A DNA stretch of 64,000 nucleotides from Gracilibacteraceae bacterium (GCA_031266805.1 JAISAH010000015.1:19717-83716); one strand, 5' to 3'; shown: positions 42,396-50,041, counted from the stretch's first letter. The notes: generated by a model not told the origin, from the sequence alone. Numbers and translations: made by a program.

Positions 42396-42811
42396 CAGAA
42401 ATAAGATTTTGGGGTCGCTATGGGCAGCCGGTCGGCCAAATCGTCAGGACGCTGGGAGAGGCTCTGCTGGCGGAAGGCCGGCATGTCCAAGCATTTGGCA
42501 GTTTCGGCGCTTTTCGCAATGACGCTCCCATGTATGCCGTTTTGCGCGTCGCCGCGACGGTCGTCAGAGAACGCTCCGCGCCTGACAGTACGTCCGACGC
42601 GGCAATGGTGCTGGATAACAGCCTGTTTTCGGTGATGGATGTGACCGGCGGTTTGCGCCGAGGAGGAACAGTGCTGGCTTTGGGCGTGAAGCAGGATATC
42701 CTGGGAGAAAAAGCGAATATGTTTAAGTTCATTCAACTGGAACTGGATCCCCGGCGGCCCGGATGGGAGGGAGATCTGCTCCAAACCTTAAAAACTCGGG
42801 GAATCATATGA
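42392..42811 (+). CDS. 2-oxoacid:ferredoxin oxidoreductase gamma-like subunit
   Basis: 139-residue gamma subunit. The usual N-terminal signature (I-H-G-R-G-G-Q-G) is changed to RFWGRYGQPVGQIV; the rest, such as EGRHVQAFGSFGAFRNDAPMYAVLRV and SLFSVMDVTGGLRRGGTVL, follows the family. The gamma domain normally contacts CoA, so the altered loop may mean a different acyl acceptor. I start it at TTG 42392, which overlaps the beta stop; ATG 42377 is an alternative five codons upstream. The short length (gamma is often about 180) reflects a missing C-terminal part. TauE-like gene follows after 3 bases. Confidence 0.82.
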   Translation: MTEIRFWGRYGQPVGQIVRTLGEALLAEGRHVQAFGSFGAFRNDAPMYAVLRVAATVVRERSAPDSTSDAAMVLDNSLFSVMDVTGGLRRGGTVLALGVKQDILGEKANMFKFIQLELDPRRPGWEGDLLQTLKTRGII

Positions 42812-42814
42812 GGT

Positions 42815-43582
42815 ATGGCAGTGGCGTGGCCTGAGATAATCGCGTTTATATTATTGGGTATGTTTGGGAATTTCATCGGCACCTTGGCCGGCGGCGGCGG
42901 TTTGATCACCCTGCCGGCCATGTTGCTTTTAGGGGTGCCGGTCCATGTCGGCATCGGCGTCAATAAATTCTCCGGCATCATCGCCGGGTCCTCCAATATT
43001 TGGCGGCTGGTGCTGGGACATCGCATCGCTCTGTCCAATTTTATATTTATCGTCGCCGGCGGCATTCTCAGCGGCGCGGCCGGCGCCGCGATCACCACTA
43101 ATCTGCCGGCCGCTCTGCTTGATTATCTGGTCATGGTCCTTTTGGTATTCGCCCTGACTGTTTCCGTGATCCCGACTCGGCGCCCGCCCGCGGATGCCGA
43201 GGAAATCACGCAGGAGCGTTTCAGCCGCGGGATGAAAGCGATGTCCTGCGGCGTCGGCGCTTATAACGGCATATTCGGCCCCGGCGCCGCGACGCTGGCC
43301 ATCATGATCTTCATGCGCCGGGGTTTTTCCTATGTCGACGCGGTCCACCACGCCCGCCTGCTGGTCATGTCCAGCAGCGCCGGGGCTTTTGTTTTGTTTT
43401 TGCAGCACGGCTTCATAAACTGGGCCTACGCTATCCCGCTGACCATTGGCTCCTGCATCGGCGCTCAGCTGGCCTTTATCGTACTGCCGCATATCTCGCA
43501 GAAGGCCGCGAAAATAGGGCTCATCATCATCTGCTCGCTGCTGATCATCCAGACGGCCATAGGTCTCATCAACAATCAATAG
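42815..43582 (+). CDS. TauE/SafE-family membrane permease
   Basis: 255-residue membrane protein with about eight helices. AGGGGLITLPAMLLLGVPVHVGIGVNKFSG is the first TauE/SafE repeat signature, and GVGAYNGIFGPGAATLAIMIFM opens the second repeat. This family exports sulfite, sulfoacetate or other small organic anions, or passes them in either direction. It is the last gene of operon A, only 3 bases after the gamma subunit gene, so it likely moves a substrate or product of that pathway. It converges on dctM with 6 bases between stops, and no terminator is visible. Confidence 0.88.
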   Translation: MAVAWPEIIAFILLGMFGNFIGTLAGGGGLITLPAMLLLGVPVHVGIGVNKFSGIIAGSSNIWRLVLGHRIALSNFIFIVAGGILSGAAGAAITTNLPAALLDYLVMVLLVFALTVSVIPTRRPPADAEEITQERFSRGMKAMSCGVGAYNGIFGPGAATLAIMIFMRRGFSYVDAVHHARLLVMSSSAGAFVLFLQHGFINWAYAIPLTIGSCIGAQLAFIVLPHISQKAAKIGLIIICSLLIIQTAIGLINNQ

Positions 43583-43588
43583 AATAGA

Positions 43589-44911
43589 CTACATGATGTG
43601 GCTTGGCAGCCAGGTGATGATTTCCGGCAGCATACAGAGGATGATGATTGCGACGACCTGCAGGAGCAGGAAGGGGATCGAGGCCATATAGATCTCGCCA
43701 ATGGGGATGTTTTCCTTGGCCACGCCTTTGACATAGAAAGCGGCGTAGGCAAAGGGCGGCGACAGATAAGACATCTGGATCAGCACCGCGAATATGATGG
43801 CAAACCACAGCGGGTCAAAACCGAGAGCGTAGACGACCGGCGTGAAGATCGGGATACCGATCAGGAGGACGCCGTAGGAATCAATGAACATGCCCATAAT
43901 GACGACGATCACGCAGATCACGCTGAAGAGCATCCAGCGGTTGACGTCGAGAGACACGAGAAAGTCGTTGATCACCTGATTGCCGCCCAGACCGAGGAAA
44001 ACCGCCGTGAACAGCGAAGCGGCCATGATGATCCACATGATCATCGTGTGGGTCAGAAAAGTGTTATACAGTGATTCTTGCAGCATTTTCCAGTTGAATT
44101 TGCCGTACATCAGGGCGATGGCCGCGGAGCCCACAACGCCTAAGGCGGCGGCTTCCGTAGGCGTGGCGACGCCCAGCATGATGGAGCCCAGGACGAGGAA
44201 GATCAAAATGGCGGTGGGCAGTAAAGACTTGACGACCAGTTTGGCTTTCATCGCGGACGTGTAGACGCTCAGTTCTTCCTGCGTGATGGCCGGCCCCCAG
44301 TCTTTATGCAGGATATTCATGACGACGACATAGATCAGGTAAAGAAAAGACAGCAAAAGCCCGGCCCCCAGCCCGCCCGCGAACAGTTTGCCGATGGAGA
44401 TCTGGGCCTGCGCGCCGTAAATGACGAGGATAATGCTCGGAGGGATGATCGTGCCCAGACAGCCCGCCGACATGATGACCCCATAGGTGAGCGGTTTGTT
44501 GTATTTGTATTTCATCATAGCCGGCAGCGCCAGCAGCGTCATCATGCTGATCGAGGCGCCGATGATACCCGTAGCCGCGCCCAGCAGCGTGCAGAGCACG
44601 ATGACGCCGATCGCGATACCGCCGCGCATACGGCCGAAAATGACCCGGATCGTTTCGAACATATCGTCGGAAGCGCCGGAGCGCTCCAGGATGCAGCCCA
44701 TCAGGATAAATAAGATCATGCTCACATATGAGGTGTTGTTGCAGACATTCAGCACACTGCGGATAAAAAGGTTGACCACGCCGGGATTACTCCACATGGT
44801 TATGCCGAATATAACGCCTAGACCGCCCAAGGCAAAACTCAGGGGATACCCCAGGAAAAGCACGATCAAAAAACCCACCATGACGATGAGTATAGCCATT
44901 CCCGCCGTCAT
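43589..44911 (-). CDS. dctM: TRAP transporter large permease DctM
   Basis: 440-residue large membrane subunit of a tripartite ATP-independent periplasmic transporter. It has about eleven to twelve helices; the motifs FLGYPLSFALGGLGVIFG, GAATGIIGASISMMTLLALPAMMKYKYNK and GCLGTIIPPSIILVIYGA are characteristic of DctM. It uses an ion gradient (often sodium) to import organic acids captured by DctP. Its ATG overlaps the dctQ stop. As the last gene of operon B it shares transcription with the methyltransferases, which suggests that the transported acid carries the methyl group. Confidence 0.95.
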   Translation of the reverse strand: MTAGMAILIVMVGFLIVLFLGYPLSFALGGLGVIFGITMWSNPGVVNLFIRSVLNVCNNTSYVSMILFILMGCILERSGASDDMFETIRVIFGRMRGGIAIGVIVLCTLLGAATGIIGASISMMTLLALPAMMKYKYNKPLTYGVIMSAGCLGTIIPPSIILVIYGAQAQISIGKLFAGGLGAGLLLSFLYLIYVVVMNILHKDWGPAITQEELSVYTSAMKAKLVVKSLLPTAILIFLVLGSIMLGVATPTEAAALGVVGSAAIALMYGKFNWKMLQESLYNTFLTHTMIMWIIMAASLFTAVFLGLGGNQVINDFLVSLDVNRWMLFSVICVIVVIMGMFIDSYGVLLIGIPIFTPVVYALGFDPLWFAIIFAVLIQMSYLSPPFAYAAFYVKGVAKENIPIGEIYMASIPFLLLQVVAIIILCMLPEIITWLPSHIM

Positions 44912-45420
44912 AACTCTTCTCCTTTAACCACATAGTGTATATCCCGAATGAGTTTGGCCAAAGCCTGCAAAGTCAAGAGGATAAACCCAACCGCGATGCC
45001 TGTTTTCATATAACCCAAAGGCGGGCCCCACATCGTGAAGGTCCGCTCGTCGATCTGCCAGGAATAAATCGCGTTGGCGACGGTTTTGGAGATGAGGATA
45101 TAGGCGAAGGTGGTGAAAACCACAAAAAACAGAGCCACGTCGACGATTGCCTGACCTCGGCGCGACAAACGGCCGAATATGATATCCGTGCGCACATGCT
45201 TGCCTTCTTTGAGGACCCAGGCCCCGCCGACCACGAAAATACCGCCGGTGATTATCGTACATAATTCCCAGATCCAGGAAGTAGGGGATTTGAAGACATA
45301 ACGCAGGAGGACTTCCGCCACCTCCAGCACGCAGACCACCAAAATCAGATAACTGACGGCTTTGCCCGTATATTCGCTGATCTTGTCAATGGTTGTGGTT
45401 ATCTTTCGTAAGAGTTGCAT
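44908..45420 (-). CDS. dctQ: TRAP transporter small permease DctQ
   Basis: 170-residue four-helix protein. Typical DctQ traits are a first helix at about 20-40 (AVSYLILVVCVLEVAEVLLRYVF), the segment PTSWIWELCTIITGGIFVVGGAWVLKEGKHVRTDIIF and two more helices. It scaffolds the large permease DctM. It overlaps dctM by four bases and lies 140 bases downstream of dctP; the gap carries a perfect hairpin and a short tandem repeat. Confidence 0.93.
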   Translation of the reverse strand: MQLLRKITTTIDKISEYTGKAVSYLILVVCVLEVAEVLLRYVFKSPTSWIWELCTIITGGIFVVGGAWVLKEGKHVRTDIIFGRLSRRGQAIVDVALFFVVFTTFAYILISKTVANAIYSWQIDERTFTMWGPPLGYMKTGIAVGFILLTLQALAKLIRDIHYVVKGEEL

Positions 45421-45475
45421 ATAATCACTCTTTCCTGAAAAATTTCGTTCTGTGCAATAGCGGCGCGGGAACGGG

Positions 45476-45500
45476 ATACGATACGATACGACACGACATG
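45476..45500 (+). repeat. Pentanucleotide tandem repeat
   Basis: Three exact ATACG units followed by ACACG and ACATG (45476-45500). Noncoding, between dctQ and dctP. Confidence 0.85.
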
Positions 45501-45505
45501 CTCAG

Positions 45506-45540
45506 CCCCGTCATTCCGGCTGTGAGCCGGAATGACGGGG
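45506..45540. repeat. REP-like perfect inverted repeat
   Basis: CCCCGTCATTCCGGCT (45506-45521), loop GTG, and AGCCGGAATGACGGGG (45525-45540) form a perfect 16-base stem. The GTCATTCCGG...CCGGAATGAC pattern is common among repetitive extragenic palindromes. There is no U-run on either side, so it is not a simple terminator; on the minus strand it lies just after dctP and may stabilise its message. Confidence 0.85.
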
Positions 45541-45560
45541 AGGGGAAAACGAGTTTTAAT

Positions 45561-46712
45561 TTAAGGAGTATAGCCCAGCTGCTCATCCGCGGTCAGCCCC
45601 GTGCCCCACCAGGCGGAGATGGTTTTATACGGGTACCACAACTCCATGAAATCATGCATTGACTGATAAGCCTTTTCCGTCAGGCCGCCATACTGCTCCA
45701 TATCCTGTTTTTCGATCTCATACATTCTCTGTCGGCCCTGGACAAAAGTCTCCGGGTCCATGCGAATGAACTCGAGCTTCCCGGATTCCGTCAGGTCGCG
45801 ATAGTCCAAGGCGCTGTCATACTGGCTCAGGAACAGATGCTTGTGTTCCATGGATTTGAAAGCCATCTCGACAATCAGCTGAATATCGGCAGGCAAAGAA
45901 TTCCAAGCGTCTTTATTGACGACGACCGTGGTGTCGAAATGGCCGTTCCAGAAGTCCGGCCAGATGGCGTAATTGGAAACATCTACCAAACCGAGGTCTT
46001 TGTCATAACGCAGATGCCCGAATTCCGCGCTGTCCACGGTGCCGGTAGAGAAAGCGGTGAATACTTCTTCCAGCGGCAGCGTGATGCCGCCGATGTTATA
46101 AGTGGCCAGCAGACGGGGGTCGGAGGTGCGCATTTTGGCGCCGTTCATGTCTTCCAGGCTTTGGAAGGGTTTTTTCGACATCATGACTTCCGTGCCCCAG
46201 ATCTCGTTGGCCAGCAGTTTGACATTCAGTTTGTCCAGCGCCTCCTGCAGGATTTCCTCGCCGCCGGCGCAGTACAGCCAGGTGTAGCGGTCAATAGCGT
46301 CCATACCCAGGCCTTGAGTGGTCATGGGCAGCAAAGAATACTCCACTCCTTTGGCGTACATGGCCCAGCTGTTGTGCATTTCCATGACTCCTTCGCCGCA
46401 AGCTTGAAAACCTTCCGTGCTGGGGACGATGGTGCCGTTAGGGACGATCTCGATTTTCATGCGTCCTCTGGTGGCCTGATAAATGAGGTCCGCGGCTTCC
46501 TGATTCTGTTTGAAATCATCCTGACCGGTCGTGTGGATGACCTGCATGCGCCAGCTCCATTCCGGGGCGTCATACCAGCCGTCTCCAGCCGCCGCCGCGG
46601 GCGGGGTCGCGGACGCGGATGGACTTGCAGGCGCGCCGCCGCAGCCGGCCGCCGTCAAACATAGGATCGCCAGTACAGCCAAGATCCGGATCTTCCTTTT
46701 TTGCAAACTCAT
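45561..46712 (-). CDS. dctP: TRAP transporter substrate-binding lipoprotein DctP
   Basis: 383-residue DctP-type solute receptor. The signal peptide ends in lipobox TAAGC (LCLTAAGCGG), so it is lipid-anchored, followed by an Ala/Pro/Ser linker to about residue 45. DDFKQNQEAADLIYQATRGRMKIEIVPNGTI and DMNGAKMRTSDPRLLATY are typical; the Arg in KMRTS normally clamps the ligand carboxylate. Trp- and Tyr-rich stretches could fit an aromatic ligand, which is only a guess. It is the fourth gene of operon B, following the UroD-type methyltransferase gene by about 100 bases. Confidence 0.94.
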   Translation of the reverse strand: MSLQKRKIRILAVLAILCLTAAGCGGAPASPSASATPPAAAAGDGWYDAPEWSWRMQVIHTTGQDDFKQNQEAADLIYQATRGRMKIEIVPNGTIVPSTEGFQACGEGVMEMHNSWAMYAKGVEYSLLPMTTQGLGMDAIDRYTWLYCAGGEEILQEALDKLNVKLLANEIWGTEVMMSKKPFQSLEDMNGAKMRTSDPRLLATYNIGGITLPLEEVFTAFSTGTVDSAEFGHLRYDKDLGLVDVSNYAIWPDFWNGHFDTTVVVNKDAWNSLPADIQLIVEMAFKSMEHKHLFLSQYDSALDYRDLTESGKLEFIRMDPETFVQGRQRMYEIEKQDMEQYGGLTEKAYQSMHDFMELWYPYKTISAWWGTGLTADEQLGYTP

Positions 46713-46810
46713 TTGCTTTCCTCCTATTTGTTTGTCTGAGAATACACAGAGAACTCTGGGAGTCGAAGACCGCTGACGGAAGCGCTTTTTTGCCGAAAAT
46801 CACCTCTTTC

Positions 46811-47959
46811 TCAGTATTTGCAGTTGTCTTGGAAAGTTTCCCACATGGCGATGAAGTTCTCGATCGGCACGTCGTCCTGGACGTTGTGTACAGTGGAAAA
46901 GACGAAACCGCCGTCGCGGGCGAACAGATCCATATTGCGCTTCGTTTCTTCCCGCACCTGTTCCGGCGTGCCGTTGGGGAGGGTAAATTGAGTGTTTATG
47001 CCGCCGCCCCAGAAAACGATGTCTTTGCCGTAAGTCTTTTTCAAATGCTGCGGACTCATATTGTGCGCAGAGATCTGCACCGGATTCAGGCAGTCAAATC
47101 CCGCCTCGATGATATCCGGGATGACGGCTTCTACGGAGCCACAGCTGTGGAGAGTCATGAAGCCGACGCCTTTTGCTTTGAGATAAGCGTTCAGTTTTTT
47201 ATGATAAGGCAAAATCATCTCCCGGATGACTTTCGGCGAGATGAAAGTGCCGCGCTGGGTGCCGAAATCGTCGGCTTCACAGCAAATATCAACCAGACCG
47301 CCGTAAACCTCGAGGATATTGTCGTAATATTCTATCTTTTTGGTCAGAAGTTTTTCGATGAACGGCTCGCATCTCTCCGGTTCGGCCACCAGCATCGCGA
47401 ACCAGTTTTCAAAGCCCCACATGAGCGGGCCCTGCTGGAGAAAACCGTTGCCGAACTGCTCGCTGACATAAGTCGCGTAGCCGGCAGCTCGATAGTTGCC
47501 CAGTTCCCGGCGATCAGCGGGCGGGAATTTTTCCGGGATCGGCCAGATGAACTTTTTGTCGTCTTCATCGTCCTCGGTGTCAAATAGCACGCCGCCGATC
47601 AGGTCGTAATACAGCCCCTGATGTTTGGGCATTCTGTACTCGACGCCCCAGTTGTTCGTCAGATAATAGCTGTCTTCCGTTTCCCAACTCCGGGCGTAAG
47701 GGTTTTTTTCCCGCGGAACCGGATGCAGATGGGCGGAGCGCACGTCGCATTTCAGAAGATCCAGGACTTTATCCGAAGCGTTGACCAACTGGTAGGGGAT
47801 GTGGTTCATTTCGATATCTTCCTTGATGCCGAAATAATCCAGCAGTTTGACATAAAAATACTTCGTGAATTTACAGGAACAGCCGGCGCCCAGATCAAGC
47901 GGGATCCTGTCCGGCTCTTTGTGGCTCAGGGCGCATAATACTCTTTCCCTGGCGTTCAT
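46811..47959 (-). CDS. UroD-fold corrinoid methyltransferase-like protein, operon B
   Basis: 382-residue paralogue of the operon A enzyme. It starts MNARERVLCALSHKEPDRIPLDLGAG behind GGAGG and keeps H271-x-C273 (TLHSCGSVE), but the third zinc-ligand position, Cys353 in operon A, is Phe here (GGFVFSTVHNVQ). It also has an insertion of acidic residues (DTEDDEDDKK, about 127-136). It should transfer a methyl group from the TRAP-imported substrate to the corrinoid protein at 47985. The missing Cys suggests different metal coordination or a non-thiol, non-zinc mechanism, as in methoxyaryl-type enzymes of this superfamily. Confidence 0.9.
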   Translation of the reverse strand: MNARERVLCALSHKEPDRIPLDLGAGCSCKFTKYFYVKLLDYFGIKEDIEMNHIPYQLVNASDKVLDLLKCDVRSAHLHPVPREKNPYARSWETEDSYYLTNNWGVEYRMPKHQGLYYDLIGGVLFDTEDDEDDKKFIWPIPEKFPPADRRELGNYRAAGYATYVSEQFGNGFLQQGPLMWGFENWFAMLVAEPERCEPFIEKLLTKKIEYYDNILEVYGGLVDICCEADDFGTQRGTFISPKVIREMILPYHKKLNAYLKAKGVGFMTLHSCGSVEAVIPDIIEAGFDCLNPVQISAHNMSPQHLKKTYGKDIVFWGGGINTQFTLPNGTPEQVREETKRNMDLFARDGGFVFSTVHNVQDDVPIENFIAMWETFQDNCKY

Positions 47960-47984
47960 ATGCTTTGTTTCCTCCCCATCCTCG

Positions 47985-48620
47985 TTAACTTGCCAGTTCC
48001 TTAACCAAAGTGGCGGCGGAAGCCGCGTCGGCAGCGAAACCGTCCGCGCCGATCTTATCCGCGTACTCCTGGGTGATGGGCGCGCCGCCGATGATGATTT
48101 TCACCTGAGCGTGCAAACCGGCTTCCCGGACGGCGGTCAGGATTTTGCCCAAAGAGGGCATCGTCGTCGTCAGCAGAGCGGAGAGACCTACCACTTGACA
48201 GTCGGGATTTTCCCTGATGGCCGCGATGAATTTTTCCGGCGCCACGTCCACGCCCAGATCAATCACGGCAAAACCTGAACTTTCCACCATCATGGCCACC
48301 AGGTTTTTGCCGATATCATGCAGGTCGCCTTCGACGGTGCCGATGATGAATTTGCCGGCGGCGGCGGTTTGCCCGCTCATCAGCAGCGGTTTGATCACTT
48401 CGACGCCTTCCTTCATAGTGCGGGCGGCGACCAGCATTTCCGGCACATAGATCTCGCCGGTCTTGAATTTTTCCCCGACCAGACCCATGGTTTCGATCAT
48501 GCCGTAGTTAAGGATGTCAAAGGGACTGCAGCCCTCCTCCAACGCTTCTTTGATCAGCCCCGCAATCTGTTTGCGGCGCCCGGTTTCGACAGCCTTCCTA
48601 ATTTCTTCCATTCTGTTCAT
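47985..48620 (-). CDS. Methyl-accepting corrinoid protein, operon B
   Basis: 211-residue corrinoid protein, paralogue of 37433. The cap domain includes GEIYVPEMLVAARTMKEGVEVIKPLL; the B12 domain has DLHDIGKN (D99, H101), GLSALLTTTMPSLGKIL and GGAPITQEYADKIGADGFA. It pairs with the enzymes encoded on either side: the pterin methyltransferase (48639) and the UroD-type protein (46811). ATG 48620 is preceded by AAGGAGAG. Spacing to its neighbours is 18 and 25 bases, as expected within one operon. Confidence 0.94.
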   Translation of the reverse strand: MNRMEEIRKAVETGRRKQIAGLIKEALEEGCSPFDILNYGMIETMGLVGEKFKTGEIYVPEMLVAARTMKEGVEVIKPLLMSGQTAAAGKFIIGTVEGDLHDIGKNLVAMMVESSGFAVIDLGVDVAPEKFIAAIRENPDCQVVGLSALLTTTMPSLGKILTAVREAGLHAQVKIIIGGAPITQEYADKIGADGFAADAASAATLVKELAS

Positions 48621-48638
48621 CGATTCTCTCCTTGTCTA

Positions 48639-49445
48639 CTAAACTGCCAAAGGCCCGATCAGACCGCTCCGAACGGCCTGAATGTACTCCAGGCAGTATT
48701 CATCTTTTTCCAGCAAGGCTTCGGCGGCGCGAGCCAGGCCCAAGGCGTCCCTGTTTGTCGGATCAATGATCGCGCTGTCCATGCCCGCGTTCAGCGCCAG
48801 CACCAAAAACGCCTGATTGATGAGCTTGCGCGCCGGCAGACCGAAAGAAATATTGCTGAGTCCGCTCGTGATATGGATGTCCGGATAGGCGGCGCGGATC
48901 TCTCTGGCGCATTCCGTAAAAACCGCCAGAGTCGTTTCCCTGCCGGATAAGGTTTCCACCAGCGGGTCGATGAACAATCTGTCCGGCGTGATCTTGCAGG
49001 CTTCGGCTTTTTGCATGATTTGCCGGAAAACGGCCAGACGTTTTTCACTTGTAAAAGGTATGCCGCCGTCGTCACAGAGCAGCGCGACGCAGTTCCATCG
49101 CGTGCCGGCTATGACCGGGAATATCTTTTCGATCTTCCGGCCTTCCATGGATACGGAGTTCACCAGACCGGGCCGGCGGCAGCGCGGCAGCGCCGCTATG
49201 ATCGAATCGGGGCTGGGGCTGTCCAGACAAATAGGCGTGTCCGTTTCCGCCTGAACGAGATCGATCAGCCAGTTGAGCGTTTTCGCTTCAACATCCTCGG
49301 CGACTGAGGCGCAAACATCGATGTAGTCCGCTCCGGCGGCGGCTTGTTTTCTGGCGCATTCGCGGATATGCTCCTCGTTTCTTTCCTGAATGGCTTTTTT
49401 CATCGACGGGATAGAACCATTGATTTTTTCGCCGATAATGATCAC
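48639..49445 (-). CDS. Pterin-binding methyltransferase (MtvA/MtrH-like), operon B
   Basis: 268-residue TIM-barrel methyltransferase, first gene of operon B. It begins IIIGEKINGSIPSMKKAIQERN; ICLDSPSPDSIIAAL and GLSNISFGLPARKLINQ are shared with the operon A and AcsE-like proteins. It would pass the methyl group from the corrinoid protein to tetrahydrofolate. The start is GTG 49445 behind GGAGGGAAA. A sigma-54 promoter lies at 49521-49506, giving a leader of about 50 bases. It diverges from the DUF1638/CODH operon. Confidence 0.9.
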   Translation of the reverse strand: MIIIGEKINGSIPSMKKAIQERNEEHIRECARKQAAAGADYIDVCASVAEDVEAKTLNWLIDLVQAETDTPICLDSPSPDSIIAALPRCRRPGLVNSVSMEGRKIEKIFPVIAGTRWNCVALLCDDGGIPFTSEKRLAVFRQIMQKAEACKITPDRLFIDPLVETLSGRETTLAVFTECAREIRAAYPDIHITSGLSNISFGLPARKLINQAFLVLALNAGMDSAIIDPTNRDALGLARAAEALLEKDEYCLEYIQAVRSGLIGPLAV

Positions 49446-49505
49446 TAATGCTTTCCCTCCTTCCCGTTTACTGAATTTTCGCTCTTTCCCGCTGCCAGAA
49501 TTATA

Positions 49506-49521
49506 TGCAATTGTCGTGCCA
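49506..49521 (-). promoter_or_regulatory. Sigma-54 (-24/-12) promoter of operon B
   Basis: On the minus strand TGGCACGACAATTGCA (49521-49506) matches TGGCAC-N5-TTGCW with the GG and GC 12 bases apart. The predicted start is near 49495, 50 bases before the GTG of the pterin methyltransferase gene. Confidence 0.87.
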
Positions 49522-49554
49522 GTTTTGCGGCAGTTCGCAGAGGAAGGCCGAAGC

Positions 49555-49670
49555 GCGGCGAGTATAAACCGATTCGGCTAAACGCCGGCGGAACGTTCGG
49601 AAAGACGGAGCGGATTTAAAACAGCTTGTTTCCGCCGGCGATAACAAAAAGAACTGTCTGATTCCAAATG
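49555..49670. repeat. 115-base diverged direct repeat, copy 1
   Basis: It pairs with 49741-49855. The first 14 bases, GCGGCGAGTATAAA, are identical; GACGGAG occurs at offset 49 in both; and the last 31 bases agree at 23 positions, with all eight differences being transitions. Copy 1 starts 33 bases upstream of the operon B -24 element. Confidence 0.8.
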
Positions 49671-49740
49671 TACTCTGAGCGGACAAAAATAATGAAAAAA
49701 ATATCAGAAAGTTTTTTGATCATCCGGGGATTTTTTTGCG

Positions 49741-49855
49741 GCGGCGAGTATAAAACAACTCAATAAAACGGCGACCACAAAGGTTGCGGGACGGAGAGGC
49801 TTGATAACAGGCGCTTTCATCCGTGACAATAAAAGGAATCACCTGATTCCAAACG
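49741..49855. repeat. 115-base diverged direct repeat, copy 2
   Basis: Second copy of the element at 49555, offset by 186 bases. Its right part contains a perfect palindrome, GGAATC-ACCT-GATTCC (49835-49850), that is only half kept in copy 1. It lies about 200 bases upstream of the operon C start, a usual distance for enhancer sites of sigma-54 activators. Confidence 0.8.
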
Positions 49856-49888
49856 GCATCAAGGAGCGCCGGCCGCACAACTTTATTT

Positions 49889-49912
49889 GGCGCAGTTCCC
49901 CTGGGAAGCGCC
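49889..49912. other. GC-rich hairpin in the divergent region
   Basis: GGCGC and GCGCC arms (49889-49893, 49908-49912) with an inner TTCCC / GGGAA pairing. No U-run follows. It may be an operator dyad. Confidence 0.5.
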
Positions 49913-50025
49913 GATCAACCATGTCGCCGCGAGGGAGGAAGTGACGGCCCTTATAGTGTCAGAAGCGTCAAATCCGCGCGCGGCAGGGGTGAAGACGGAG
50001 CGGCCGCGCTGATCCGGACGCCGGC

Positions 50026-50041
50026 TGGCATGGAAATTGCA
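50026..50041 (+). promoter_or_regulatory. Sigma-54 (-24/-12) promoter of the CODH/ACS operon C
   Basis: TGGCATGGAAATTGCA (50026-50041) fits the sigma-54 consensus with GG at 50027-50028 and GC at 50039-50040, 12 bases apart. The start is predicted near 50052, about 20 bases before the ATG at 50072. An in-frame ATG at 50030 lies inside this promoter and is therefore not the translation start. Confidence 0.85.

Larger units (their letters stand above)
45421..45560. other. dctP-dctQ intercistronic region with repeats
   Basis: 140 bases that break an otherwise tight operon. It contains a five-base tandem repeat (45476-45500) and a perfect 16-base-arm hairpin (45506-45540). No promoter or small gene is convincing. 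Its likely effect is on the relative amounts of DctP and DctQM messages. Confidence 0.6.

Noticed and set aside
49446..50025. A hidden small protein gene in the divergent region
   Set aside because: Frames there lack ribosome binding sites, and the two repeat copies differ in ways that do not preserve any reading frame.
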